A DNA stretch of 64,000 nucleotides. Source: Stictocephala bisonia (Eukaryota; Arthropoda; Insecta; Hemiptera; Membracidae). The stretch lies in assembly GCA_035578905.1 (NCBI GenBank), contig JAQJVL010001124.1, positions 186,001 to 250,000 of the forward strand, read 5' to 3'. Below the pieces are notes generated by a model. The model saw nothing but the letters and a program-made list of their open reading frames with translations. It had not been told where the DNA came from and made no database searches. The first letter of the stretch is position 1. Each line of letters opens with the position of its first letter. Shown here in pieces: positions 27,401 through 42,400 of the stretch. The position numbers and the translations under genes are program-made.

Positions 27401-30400
27401 CATCGTTTCTCTTATAGAGCTATTTATTTGATTTATTGCTTGATTTATTTGATTGACAGCTGTTAAATAAAAAAATGAAATAAAATTGTGGTAGGCTAAA
27501 CATTTAAATTAAAAAATAATTTAGTACTGTAGTAAATTATATATAACATCAGCTGTTCTAAATTGGATATACATTGGATACAGTGTAAACTGAAAGCTTT
27601 CTGAACATTTTGATTATATAATCAAACTCAATATTATAACTGGCAAAGTGGGTGGGTACAGCTAGTTATATATAAACTCGAAGGCATCATCTACAGCTTA
27701 GAATAAGTAATACCTTTCCTAATTAAATATGCTACTTCCCCAGCCAACATCAGTATGAGGACAAATAATATACTTCCCCAGCCAACATCAGTATGAGGAC
27801 AAATACGAGGTACGTCCAGAAAGTAAGTTCCGTTTCCATTTATATCCGCTGCAGCGCTGCGATTGCAGTTCCGCGCATGCACGGCAGACGCTCTGTATCA
27901 AGGAGAAGAAACGTGCGCCATTTTGAGATCGCTGTCAGTCTCGTACGCTTCGTTGTGCTTGTTTAAAATGTCGGTGTTGATCGAAAATCCCGCCGCTTGT
28001 GAAATCAGATCTGTGATTCGTTTTCTGAATGCTAAGAAAGTGAAACCGATTGACATTTATCGGCAAATTTGCGAGGTTTACGGACAAAATGCGATGAGTG
28101 ATTCAATGGTGAGAAGATGGGTCCGACAGTTTAATGAAGGACGTAATGAAGTGCATGATGAAGAACGAAGTGGGCGTCCATCTTTGATTACAGAAGAACT
28201 GGTTCACACGATTGGCTGGGACGTGTTTGACCATCCTCCGTACAGCCCTGACCTCGCTCCTAGCGACTTTCATCTGTTCTTACATCTGAAGTCTTTCCTT
28301 GGCGGTCAACACTTCAACGATGACGAAGAGCTGAAAGAAAATGTTTCCAAATGGTTGAAGACACAGGCGGCAACCTTCTATGAAGAAGGCATAGAAAAAC
28401 TTGTGCCACGCTATGACAAATGCCTGCAAAATTTCGGCAGTTATGTAGAAAAGTAGTTTAAGAGTTGTAGATTTTAGTGCAATAAATATTTTTTCTGTAT
28501 CTATAGACAAATTATTTTTATTACCAAACGGAACTTACTTACTGGACGTACCTCGTAATATACTTCCCCAGCCAACATCAGTATGAGGACAAATAATATA
28601 CTTCCCCAGCCAACATCAGTATGAGGACAAATAATATACTTCCCCAGCCAAGATCAGTATGAGGACAAATAATATACTTCCCCAGCAACATCAGTATGAG
28701 GACAAATAATATACTTCCCCAGCCAACATCAGTATGAGGACAAATAATATACTTCCCCAGCCAACATCAGTATGAGGACAAATAATATACTTCCCCAGCC
28801 AACATCAGTATGAGGACAAATAATATACTTCCCCAGCCAACATCAGTATGAGGACAAATAATATACTTCTCTCAGTTTCCTAGCCAGTTTGAGGCTCTGA
28901 CATATTTTTATCTATATAACATGTAGACTTTTCACAATGGTGTATTATGTGTTTGGTAAAGTATTTAACCTCAAGTCTTCCATATTTATTTTGGGTCTAA
29001 ATACTTAAATTCGATATATTATTTTTGCTAAGCTGAAGTATTTCGGGCTAATAATTCATCTTCCTCCATAATTTTTTAGAAGAATGTCTCATATAATTGA
29101 TTAATGAAGATAATAATATTTAACATGTTGACATACAATTATTAACTTCATATTGTAGTTGTTTGATTTAGGTAAAATCAATTCTTTTCCAAATGCAAGT
29201 TTTATTTTAAGATCTCCTCATATTTTTAGAACAATTAAAAATGAGTGTATATTTTTTAGGTTTATACATTCTTTATTAGTACAAACAATTCACTTTAACA
29301 ACCTAAAACACAAATTTTGAACAACTATATTACGAATTTTTAAATCTTATGGACAAAATGTATTGTATATCCAAAAGAATAAAAAATATATAAAGTTGTA
29401 AAGTGACCAAATGTTTTTAACAGCAATTATAACAACAGAAGAAGTTCTCACCACCACAGAATACATCAGCATTACAACAGAAGGACCCTGTAATGTGTGT
29501 GAGGGTGCGACACATGTTCAGCCTTGCCCTTGTACTGAAGACTTGTGGTGGGACGGTGAACAGTGCACCACCAGGACTCAATGCCCTTGCTTTGTTGGCC
29601 ACATACCGTGAGTACTTTGATTGACTTGACTTGTATTTTAACAAATTTACTATGGTCGACTGCCTATATAAAGAGAGTGCATGTCAGAACTATGACTAAC
29701 TGCTTTGCAGATTTAATTCAACTATTTTTGCTGCTTCAAGTTAATAGACTATTCCTCAGTTTTCTAAGAAAAAAAAAACCACTATTACTTTCCTTTGCAG
29801 ATTTAAACAGTTATAGCTTTTCTTGGAGATGTAAATTTAGTGTTTTCTGGGCTGATGCTATTTGGTTGTCTCAGTGTCATTCTTTTTTTTCAGTATTAGT
29901 TATATATTAGTAATGATATTTTACATTTATCTGTCACATTTTACTATATCATACTAATGTTCACCATACACTGTCCATGACCATTTTAGAGTCTCCGCAG
30001 ATGTCCTGCAAAAATTTGTATCATATTTTACTAATTAATATTATTGTATGTTTATCTATAGACAGTTTGAATTTTGTCTGTTAATGGATGTTCTGCTACA
30101 TGGCAATTCTCATGGAAAATTTAAAATTACAGATAATTTCAGTTTTAACACAAGTAGATTATGTATTATTTTTATATATCTGACTCAGATAGATGTTTCA
30201 AAAATATTGTGTTACAATTATTTTGAAATGTTTTATGTAACAATAAACTATTGAAAAAAAATTACAACGCACGTTTAGTTTGATATATAGTATCTTTCAT
30301 AAATTCTTCAACTTACTCATTATGTTAGTGATAATATTATAAACAAGTAATAAAAACTATAAATTGGGAGAGCCGATGAAAGAGCAGTCTAAGATGTCAA

Positions 30401-33400
30401 GACTTCAAGCCTGAGTTAGAGATAGTGCAAGTTTGAATCGTAGCCAAGACTGGAAGTTTTTATCAGTAATTTTCACCTCGTACTATACGAGTTCTTGCTC
30501 TTAGTCTGTCTAAATAAGTTTCTCGCACAAATCAATTGTCTACAGGGAATGGACAGTGTAAAGTCAAACAGGAGTTTGGCATCTCCTTAAAAAATAATAA
30601 ATAATAAAAAAACATAAACAGTATCTACTTTTTGGTTTTTATTTTTAATTTGATTAAAACATTCTAAAAATAGATTTTTTAATCAGTAAAAAATTAGTTC
30701 AATAATAGGTGATTTACTGAATGTGTTATTTGAAACAAACAAACAAAATGACATTTGTTACATAAAAACTACCATAATCATGTTTTGAGAACCCTATTGC
30801 ATGTTCCTAATTTCTGGACCCTCTGTGCAATTGTCAGCTCAGCCTGTACATATAATGTATAAAATCTATAAATACACAGAATGTATTTTTAAAATGTTAT
30901 AACTTTTAATATAGATATGCAGTAGGATCAACTTACGAAACAGAGGACTGCGACCAATGTATCTGCAGCCTGAATGGACTACCTCGCTGTTCTAAAAAGA
31001 CCTGTCCTCTTTGCACTGAGGTTTGTAACAGATTTTTAACAAAGAAATTTGGCATAATTAGAGGTACTGTAGGCTACGAGTCCAAAATAGTTTAATCCAG
31101 ATAATGTTTGAGACAGGTTGATATCCGTGTTGTAGATGGTGAGAGTTTGGTTTTGTATTATGGACATGTCCCAGTTTGGGCCCAATCAAAGTCATGCACA
31201 TTTTGAAATGATCAGCTAGAGCCCTAGCCACTGTTAGTTTACAACATTTTCTAAAATAAGTCTGCATTAGTGTGTTCATTAAAAATACAACATTTCCTAT
31301 CCACATTTTTCACACAAAACTTGTTTGTCTATATCTGTACTATGGGCACCTAGAAATAGATAAATAAACATAAAACAAAACTGGGAAAGTTTTCTTTATT
31401 TCACTTGGTAACTTTTTGTATTAATTAGTTAATGATAAAATACTTTATTAATCATTACACAAAACTGTAGAGTTTGAAGCTCCAAGTTGTCTTGTTGATC
31501 CGAAATATAGTTAACACGTTTAGCAGGTATAACTTGCCTATCTGATTTTTAATTAAAGATAGCAGAATTGGATGAATGTGAAATAAATTTTAATTTTAAA
31601 TAAACCTCTACAATATTTTTACATAAAAACAACCACTTGTTCAGTATTCTTTTTTAAAATAAAAACTTCATTTTAACCATTTACCTATGAATTAGGGTAT
31701 TTACTATGAAGCTTTATAGTAAACTTAATGTACAGCAATGAACTTATTTTATGTAACTTTTCATAAAAAATATTTTGATTATACACAATTAAGACATCTC
31801 AAATAATAAATAAAAATGTAATGCAATAAAACAGGTGTTAAGGGCGTTTTGAGATATTGTTAAATTTAATGACTTTTCGGAGGACCAACTAACGTCCACA
31901 TTAGTAAAAGAAATAGTACAAAAGACGCTACCACGAACGATCACAGGGATATTTGTTTTGTATGTAGAAATTAATGAAAAAAACCAACTGTACCTTTAGA
32001 GGAGATAGTGCATATCTTGGAGCAAAGGGATGAGGGGTTGAGAGATGACCGTAGAGATGGATCCACCAGGCCTGGGATGTCGATGTTGTCTAGCGTTCAG
32101 TTCGGAGCACAACACAACACTATTGAGAGTTCACACACGTTAAAACCTTGACTAAAATGCTGGGTAGATCGAGAGAAGAGAGATTAAGAAAGAACACGAT
32201 CACTGGTTAATGAAGTAAGAATTGTACATTGGAAGAGAGGGTCACGGCAATCGCGACACGAGAACCGAGAGAACCGTTCCGTGTAACATCATAAGTTCAA
32301 CTGGTGTTTTAATTTTAGGTAGAGGGGGGAGCGTGTTGACGGGGTTCACTCCACTGGTTACAAGGGTTAGCAATGTCACCTGATATTTGACTTTTGGCAA
32401 GTGTATGTGCATAGAGGCCAGTATTATTATTTAAATTTAGTAACAGGTGAATATGTTATGAGTAACAATTTATGCTTAAGAGTTTATAAAAAACAGATAA
32501 GAGGAACAAACTATTAAATTACTTAATTATGAACTATAATTAACTATATGTGCAATATTTATTACTAAGTATGGAACAACAGATCATAAACTCATGAACA
32601 ATAAGAGGTGCAATCAATAAATATATGTGTAGTTATAAAATTAATGGTGCTTGTGAAAGGCTAATAAAACAAACAATTGCTTATCAATCTTTGTTATATC
32701 TATAAAAACAGAACCAGCTTTCTTGAAATCACTGAAATGACACCTTCAGCTCATTATATGATTTGCTCCTTTCAATATTTGCAATTTTTTTCTTTCCAGG
32801 AAATTATATATATATTTGATTTATCTGATCAATTCTTACGTACTAGATTTTATGCCAATCTGTTTGTAGGGACTGCAAGCAGTGCTGACTCCGACATGTG
32901 GGTGTGTATGCAAGCCTTGCCCTGAGGGCACAAGGCTGTGTCCCACATCCAGTGTGTGCATTATCACCACATCTTGGTGTGATGGCTTGGTTGACTGTCC
33001 TGATGACGAGGTGGACTGTACCACATTGCCACCCTCCACCACTCTGCCACCTTCCACCACTCTGCCACCCTCCACCACTTCAACACCATCCACCACGTCA
33101 ACACCCACTACCACCACCACTCAGAGTAGGCACCACTCATTTTTAAACTAAATATATTTTGTATTCTTTTGTCTTGATTTTATAATGGTTTATTATGAGA
33201 TATTTATCTTTTTATATCATGTTAATTTAAACATATCTCAGTTCACTCTCTTAAAGTCTTCTAATATACTGAATAATGACCAGTACCTGTGATTCCAACT
33301 AGATGCAATCATAAATTTACTCTAGACCTAATGTTCAAGACATGTAGCCTGTGTACCTTGTTTTTTTTTTTTTTTTTTTTTTTTTTATTATAAATTTAAT

Positions 33401-36400
33401 GTAAATGTAATGTTGGGAAATTTATAAAGTTGATATTACTGGAGGACCACCTGCCTACCATTAGTATTAGGACAGGAGTAACAATAAACCTTAAGAGAGG
33501 GTATGCATGAGATCGATTTATTCAGACTCACCCACTGTCAGAAAAAAAAGAAAAAACGTCACCACTTTAGTTGCTTAAGTCTACAGCCTCGATTGTTGGT
33601 CCAAGGATTCTTTACTTCTATATGGATGACACTGGATACTTGCACTCAAACAATCACTGTCTATCTTCATGAATCGCAAACGAGAGTCTGTTCTAAAATG
33701 ACGTGGTGGCCTATTAGCGAATGTTCTGTCGCCATGAACAATGAAGTTCTTGAAGAGGTTTGAGGCAATAAACAATTAGTATAAGAAAGAATATAGATTG
33801 AAAAGAGGCCAATAATAAAAGAAATATACTATTTAATTTAGAGGAGATAAGAGAATAAAATTCAGGACTTAGACTAATGTAAAACTAAAATTGGGAACTT
33901 GCAGTGCTCATCTCCCTCTCTGTTACTCTGCTCTATCAAGTGTAAAGTGGAATACGGATATCAATAATAATGCATATTGATTAATTAGGCAAATAATAAT
34001 AAATGAGTAAGAAATTACTAAATTCTAAATAGTAAATGTACAAATCAGATAGGCACCAAAACAGTTTCCAGTTCAGTATTGCAACACAAAAAAAATAAAT
34101 AAATTACATTAATGTTCTATTGAACTAGTTTTAGATTTTCACAAGGGTTTGTTTTTGCGCCTTACTTTTATGTTTATGATGTTCCAGATATTTTTAGAAA
34201 CATTTAATAAGATTATTTATTTAGAGACATATACTTTTGCAGCTTGGACTACTTTTCTGTAAATATTTTGTAATTCTGGAAAAAATGTTGAATTCTTTGT
34301 TTGAGTTTTTCTCGAAACTAAGATTCTTTTTATGATCCATTTGTTGTTTGCCTTTTTGGGACGAAATTCGATTGTTTTTCAAGGACAGCACAAACTGAGA
34401 TAGTAATTAAGGGAGTCTGAAAAAAAAAAATTAAATTGCTGTTATACAAATTGTGTTGAATTTAATAAATCCCATGTCTCTCTGGGAGAGCTATGTTCCC
34501 TGGCCTTGTGTATTTATAGTTTCTGTGGTTTTGGGCTCCATAATGATTTGAATTCCATTAGCCTGTTTACATAATTTTATTAACAATTCCAGACAATTGT
34601 GTCTTATTTATAATTGTGTCTATTGATTTGCTTACTGCTCCAGTTTTGCTTACTGCTTGCAGTTAGATTTCGTTATGAAACCCACCCGCCCGCCCATACA
34701 CCTACAGTGGTATTGAACCACCCGTCCGCCCATACACCTACAGTGGTATTGAACCACCCGTCCGCCCATACACATACAGTGGTATTGACGGCCGTAGTGG
34801 TCCGAAAGCTGTGCAACTATATGATGTGATTGTGTAACAAGTGTGAATTTGTTTATGGTTAAATTTTGCATCATGAAAATTGCAACCTTTCCTCCTTTGG
34901 ACAGTTGTTGGCAATATGATTTAGCCAATTTGAAGTGTTGAATTTGGCAACAGTCAATGTTTTTGTTGTTGAAACAGTTTTCAGTAACTACAAGTATCTA
35001 TCTCTGTTTGTAGATACGTACAAAAGATGAATTTTGTCCAATTTTTTGGTGGCAATTTGCAATGTTAGTGAAGCAGTTGTATTGAATCTTGTTTATGAAA
35101 TTTTTAGCTTGTTTGTTTACATTGAGTTACGTCAGTCAATTGGGTACCGTATATTACTGATATGTTTGGTCCTTAAAAAACTAGAATTATGAATTTTTGA
35201 GGGAGAAAGGTGAACAGAGTAGTAGACCCACTGGTCACTGCCTATCCAATCTTTATTCATAGAGAAATACCCTCTCACTCACCAATACATGTGCAGTGGT
35301 AATGGTCCTCCCACCCACCCATACACGTACAGTGGTATGATTTATTTTTATATATTTTTAAATTATGAAATATCAATAAATACTATATGTTAAATTGTAT
35401 TTGTTTCAGCATCAAAGACAGTCTGCCCCACAATGGAATGTCCTGAAGGCTTTGACGTAGTTGTTGTTGTTAAGAAGCAATCGGAAACTGAACTAGAAGA
35501 CCTTAATAAGCCAGCATGGACTCCCTTTGGTACAAAGTCCAAGTGGGGCTCACTATTTAAAGGGGGTAACAGAAAGGGAGTAAAAGGTGGTCGGAAGGGC
35601 ACCAAGGGATTGCCTCCACACAAGAATATCAAACCACCTCCAGCTAAGATGATTTGTCCTGAATATAAATGTGTGCCGAAGAAAACAGAGGAAGAGGTCT
35701 GTCACATTCCTAAATGTGCGGAGAGATACGAGTTGAAGGTAAGCATGGTTCATTGTAAATTATTTATTACATTGATTTTGAGTAAATTAATGTGGCAAAA
35801 AAACAAATTGACATTAAAATGTAAAGATATAAAAATAAGTGCTATTTGTAGATTCGTTAAGGACATAATGTAGTTCTTTCGGTTGATGAATTCCGTCAGG
35901 TCTATAATTGGGAGATGTTCGAGCCATTTCTCTAAACTGTTTTAGCCACATTTTTTAATCTCTACCAATGACATTTCATAAATTGGCTCCCATGTATGTC
36001 TTTCTCAACACTAGGCTACTTTAATGCATGTTCAGTTTATTATTGAATCCAAACCATACGATTATAAGTATAATTTGGTGATTGGCAAGCTTGAATTTGG
36101 TTAATTTTCTCTTAAGTTAAAATTTAATCAGTGACCAACAGGTTTCTTTATTTCTCTACTCACCTGAAGAAAGTGCCAGTGGCATTGAACATTTGTGTGA
36201 TTATGTGTTTATTTTGTGTATGTTACTACTACTCTGGTGTTAGTGAACTTGTCTTCTAAGGTAAGTTTGCTGATGTCCTTCTCTCCAATATCCTAGCTTT
36301 AGTGATATAAAAATCATCATTTTACTGCATATTCTACTTTTTAATATTTGTTCATTATTCTTTATTTTGAAATGTTCATGGTAATAGATGATTTGCAAAG

Positions 36401-39400
36401 ATGTTTACTACTGTGAGAGTAAGACACTTACATCTTAAATATTAATGGTAAAAGCAATCCCTTATTTCACTACATTCAAAATAGATTTACATGTGGTTTT
36501 TCTCTTTAGGTATTAGAAGCCAGCCAAGGGAAATGTCCTGAGTACACGTGTGTCCAGCCTCCAATCCCAGATGGAAAGTGCAATGTCACAGGTCGCACCT
36601 TTGATACATTCGATGGGCTCGAGTACAAGTATGACATTTGTGATCATATCCTTGCCGAGGAGATGATCTATAAAGAATGGCAGATTAAGTGTAAGTATTA
36701 TGCTTTTCCTCACTTTGAAGGTATTTATTTAAAATTTACTGTAGTATTAATTAGTTAGTTTCATGTGAAAATGTTGGAAGGAGTCTATAGGTGTTAAAGA
36801 AAGAAAAGTTTAGTCCCTCTACCTGGAGGTTCCATTGTTTGTTCTTCTTTCTTCTGCTGCACTACCCTCACCATTGCGATTCTTCTTTATCTAGATATAC
36901 CAAGAGAGGTAAACTTTACTCCCACCCGAACAACGATTCACAGTATGGAATATCTCTAGATCCACTATGATTCACAATAAGTGATATCACAACTCAACAC
37001 TAACTCACTGTTTTTAACACAACAACTAACTGTATACTAACTTGATAGTCAGATGCAGCTGGCCTTTATATAATTTAGCTCTATAACTATAAAACTCATT
37101 AATTTGGAACAATATCGAATTGAAAAATTTATGTCCAAATTAACCTCAAAGTATATCCCAAAAAATAGTTTATTTTACAAATTGCAATAAAAATCAAACA
37201 GAAGTGTAATATAATTAATTTAATGTATCATAAAACTTGTTTAAGTACGAAAAGAAGGCTCTTTAAACTAATGATATGTTATAAATCGTGAATCATCAAC
37301 TCTTATAAGTGATTTATAACTCTTATCTAGAACATTCCTAAACCAAAGTGATACAAGGTTAGGGTTTATAATATACTGAGGTCATAATATATATATATAA
37401 TATAGGGGTCATAATATATTGAGTTTGATTTATAATCAAAATGTGCAGCAAGCTTTCAATTTACACTGTATCCAATTTAAAACAGCTGATGTTATGTATA
37501 ATTTACTACTGTACTCAATTATTTTTAATTTGAAAAGTTTAGCTTACCACAATTTTATTGAATTTGTTTTATTTAACAGCTGCTAATCAAATAAAACAAT
37601 CAATTAATATAGCTCCATAAGAATACCATGGAAATTTTGGAGGTCAGTGGGACTGATTCCTGATGTCGGAGAAGAAAATCCTTTCTTAGTGAGCATCTAG
37701 GGGCCAAGATAAACCTACGTACAACATTTCAAGTCAATCGGACTTATAGTTTTGGAGAAATAGTGATGAGTGGTAAATGGATTTTATATAAAGTTTATAG
37801 ATACCTAAAAGATCATTGGTTTCACAGTCTAGACAAATCTGTATGTCTACCTTTAGAGGGCAAAAATTACTGTAGTTGATTCTGAATCAGTGAAATGTCA
37901 AGTTTCTCGCCATATTTAGCCATGTCCTGTGAACTGGCTATGCATTTGGTCAAATTAAATTGTAAATTTTCTGATTCAAATCAGTTTGTTCTCTTAGATA
38001 AAAAGGTTTCATAGTCTAGAGAAACCTGTAAGTCTACTTTTAGAAGGCACAAAGTACTATATTTGACTACAATAAAATATTGTGTTTCTAGCTATGTTTA
38101 GCCATGTCCTATGACCTGGCTATGCATGTGTTCAGATTACATTGTATGTTCTCCTAGATAACAAAGTTTCACAGTCTAGAAAAATCTCTAAGTCTATTCT
38201 TAGAGGCCGTAAATTAAACAATTTGATTTTCAAGCACAAATTGAAAATCTAGCTCTACCTAAGGATGAAGGAGGTAAGATAGAGAAAAAGTCATAGGGCC
38301 AAAGTTGTAGATTGACTCAAATCAGTTACAGAAAATGGTGTTAGTTTTGCTGTCAAACCGTTCATTTAGCCGCTACAGTTCAATGCTGTTTTTGGCATTT
38401 ACAATTTTTGGCACTAAAAAGGCTGCCATCTTAGGTTTACTAAAGATTTTTAAAAATCCCTTTTTATTGCACATCTACAACATAAGACCTTTGACTCTAC
38501 AATGTCAGCCTCATAGGATTAGTACTTTTATTAGTTACACTGATGAGTGAGTGAGTCAGTGGTATTTGCCTTTTATAGGCATAGATTTACAACACGTTCT
38601 AATTAGATTAATCATTAAAAACATCTAACCTAGGCCTAATTAATATATTATTAAAATCTAACATGACCTAAGATGATTTTAGTGTTTTTCTGTACACCTA
38701 TGTCACTTCTTAAAATACTACTTATGTGAAACAAGTTATCAAGATATTTATTTCTATTTCCATAGCTGGGAAATGTTACATACATTTTCAATACTGTACT
38801 TTTCTGTTAATCTAGTGTGATTAGTAATGCCTATACTAAATCATATCCAAACTGAGTTACAAGATTTTAAAGTATAAAGAAAGGGTATTTTCAGTCATTA
38901 GACTGATATTAAAATCAGAGGCAGTGATTATCTTTGGTTCTTTATGAGGTAAAGATTCTAGCATTACACGTTGATTGGATAAACGATATAAACATGCCCT
39001 AAAGCAGAACCCTTCATGATATCAATTACTTAGCTGATGATTGTGGTTGTAAAAATAAATTACTTATAAATTATTTTCTGAATTCCTGGAAAATATTACT
39101 GTCATATCTGTTTATTTTTGTCCCATTTTTCCTCTTGGGCATAAGAGAATATGGTGTGTTTTATTGTATTTTTTAAATGTGATTTTCAGATTTGAAGGTC
39201 AACTATGCAAATTTATCATTAACTTTAAAATTAATACAAAATGATCTTAACCTTTTCCCCTCGGAACTGTCTGTTAAAAAATGTTCTCTCAGATCAGGTG
39301 TCCAGTACAGTTGGCCACACTTGTTTCTACGTCAGTTTGGCAGGCGAACACTTGCTAGTTACCAGTAAGGTTGGGTGGCCAACTGGGTTGACCATGGCTG

Positions 39401-42400
39401 CTTTGATTACGAGATTGGCAACCATGTCACTCTCCTGTTCTCACCAGGTCAGAACCCATTTTGTGGTCATTCAGCCTTATTGTGATTGCACCTGGTTTTC
39501 AAAGTTTAAATACTATGTATTTAATTTAAATGTTGATCTGAAAATTTGTAATGAATATTTAAATTAGGCCCCTACGTTATATAGTTTTTTTTATTGTATT
39601 ATTAGTATAATACATTTTAAAATACTATTGAAAAACATTGAACGTTTTGAGTCATGAAAAATAATATTTTAACACATTTTTTCACTGTAATACTTATTTT
39701 CAATTACTATTTTTTTATTTTTAACTGATAATTGAAATGTGTAGAATTAAATTATATAAGTGACATAAAAGTATAAATAGTTTATAGTTTAAAATAATTT
39801 CCATATTAGTGGCTTCTCATCGGTCTGATAATCTCTATATGAGTATCATGCATCTTAAAAATATTTATTGTCTGGTTAAATTAAAATAAAAACAAGTTCG
39901 GTTAAAATAAAAAAGTTTTAATTAATGAAATATACAATTCTGGAATTACAAGTTTTGCAATATTTAGTTTTGATGTAAATGAGTTTTTGAAATGTTACTG
40001 AGAGTGATGCTTTTCGAAAAATATGCCAGGACAAAGATTTGGATACTAAAACGTAAACTAAATAACTATTACTGTATTTACAATTACATACAGTATTTTA
40101 CAACAAAATAGAATATTTACAATAATTAATTATCAAGATGCGCGAGGATAAAATCGAGAGATAGCCTAGACTGACAGCCAATTTCAGACATACAATCAGG
40201 ATGTCTACACAAAACAGAAATGGAAACTGATGATACCAGCTGGTTGAATATAATCCTGACATATTTAAACAGCTGTTAAACATTTAAAAATATTGCTCAA
40301 ACAATTTATATCTAAAATATAAAAACATATGTCAAGTGTCCAACAGAATTGGCCATCTGAGTGTGTAGGGAAATCATTGCCGGCCATCACAGTTGGACAG
40401 CTGATCCTGGCGACAACGCAACTAAAACTTAACCGATCTGAGTGCGAACATAGTATTGGCCACCAGAGTTGGACTCTCGATCTTAGAGAACACATTTAGA
40501 CAAACACTCACCAAGCTGGTGGCAAAATCGTGATGTCCAACTTGGTTGGCCATCCGAGGGGAAAGGGTTTAAACCCTTTTTTAACCCTCTTTTAAGATAG
40601 TGGGGAGAAGTAAAACAAGGACAATTTTTGACTCAAATCTCTACTGAGTCAAACAGCTTGGACTATGCTTATTATATGTTAGTTCTTGATTAGCATATTT
40701 ACATTATTACATTATATATTAGCATAATTACAAAGTTGGAAGAAATAAAAAACAAGTAAACATCACAAAACGCAAATTTGTTATAATACAGTTAATCCTC
40801 CATAGTTTGACCCTTTGTGAACTGCGGGGTTGTCGAAATACGAAATTTTCAAACTGTAACATATCTATGAGTATGGTAAACACGATAACAAAATTTTTTA
40901 AAGGAATTACAGTGTATTCCTTAAATTCCTTTACAAATAGATCAAAATTTAACAAAAATAAAAACAAGTTATATATATAAAACAATGTACGCCCTACTAA
41001 ATTGGCATGGAGTTACAGTAGTAATTCTTAAATTATGGATAGTGTTCGAAAAATTGGCCACTTTTACTTGTTATTCACTTTGAAATTTTTATTTAGTTGA
41101 TCTGCACCAGCTACAGCCTGCCAAGAACGATAATTTTGCCATATTATATCACCATGCATGGTTGGAGTCAAAGTATAACGAATGTCGAAGTATCGAGTGT
41201 CAAACTACCAAGGTTCAACTGCATAAATACAAAATGTACAAAATATTATGGTGATTAATTTTGGTAAACCACGTTTACCTTCCTCAGACTAGAGGGATTG
41301 CTCCACTCTGGTCTGAAGAAGTTAACATGGTTTATTGAAATCAATCACCTTACTATTTTATACTTATATTGTAATAATCTTTTGTTGTGTGATGTTCACT
41401 TGTCATTTGTCAATCTTAGACTGCCTCAAGACAGTTAATTTATTTTTATCCACTGTACTAACTATTGTTATTGTTACTATTCCTAATTTTTAAAAGGATT
41501 TGTGGTTTGAAGACTTTTGTATGTGGAATAAACATTATTCTTACTCTTGTTTTGTTATATGTTGCCTTCTGTATGTGAATGATATAATTGATCACAGTAA
41601 AGAAGAACTGCCCATATGTTGGTTCTTGCACCAAAGAGCTAATTATTATTCAACGTAATCATACTATTCAGTTGGGTGAAGATCTCGGTGTCCTGTATGA
41701 TGGATACTCTTACAAGGTTGCCCAGGTCAGTTTTTCGTTCTTAAGTTATATTTTCTACTAATGCGACACTCTGATGTTTTGAGTAATATGCACAGTTTCA
41801 TTTATAATAATGTATTCAAGGCTGATGTGCTTAGACACAGCCTCTTCAACTGGGCCATTGGTGAAGCCAAAGTGTGATAAGAATGTTTAAAATGTTTATT
41901 TCATATGATTAATATTTTTTAATTAGGCATTTCTTTGGTCTTTTACAGTACTATACCAAACAGATGCAACATTTTCAATTAAGGGATTGTAATTCAGGCT
42001 TACATGACACAAAATAAGGGCATTTTAAAATTTAACATTTTTCTATAACCAACAAAAACTAAAAGCCAGAATATGTATGATACATAATGAACATACCATT
42101 ACTTTATTTTCAAACAACCAACTGATTTTTTACAATGATGATATTAAAACTTAATTTTAGAGGTTTTTTATATCAAACATTATTGCCTCAATAGGATTTG
42201 TCAATTAGAACTAACAGATCATAAATATAATTTTTTTCAACCTAGATTTTATGTTTTATGATTAAAAAACTGTTTACTTAGTTTTATATTTTCTTAACAT
42301 CCCTCTCATCCCCTGTGCAAATTTTAAGGTAATAGTTTGTTTAGAAACTGATTTACTCATGATAATACCTCGAAAACTGAATAACTAGTTCTAATTTTAT

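Larger units (their letters stand above)
27727..28870 (+). repeat. 38-bp minisatellite, about 10 copies, split by mariner
   Basis: The unit contains ATATACTTCCCCAGCCAACA and TCAGTATGAGGACAAATA. Two copies precede and eight follow the mariner element, with only one or two substitutions or single-base deletions among them. The unit's own TA served as the mariner target. Confidence 0.9.

Noticed and set aside
27727..28870. CRISPR-like regular repeats
   Set aside because: Units are directly adjacent without unique spacers, in a eukaryotic intron; it is a minisatellite.
32836..33146. Alternative frames overlapping the LDLa exon on both strands
   Set aside because: Shadows of the biased Thr/Pro codons; the cysteine pattern fixes the true frame.
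33503..33763. Open frame of 86 codons in intron 9
   Set aside because: Contains a lysine run from an A-rich tract and resembles no family.
38335..38550. 71-codon frame in intron 11
   Set aside because: Lacks known motifs and lies in AT-rich noncoding sequence.
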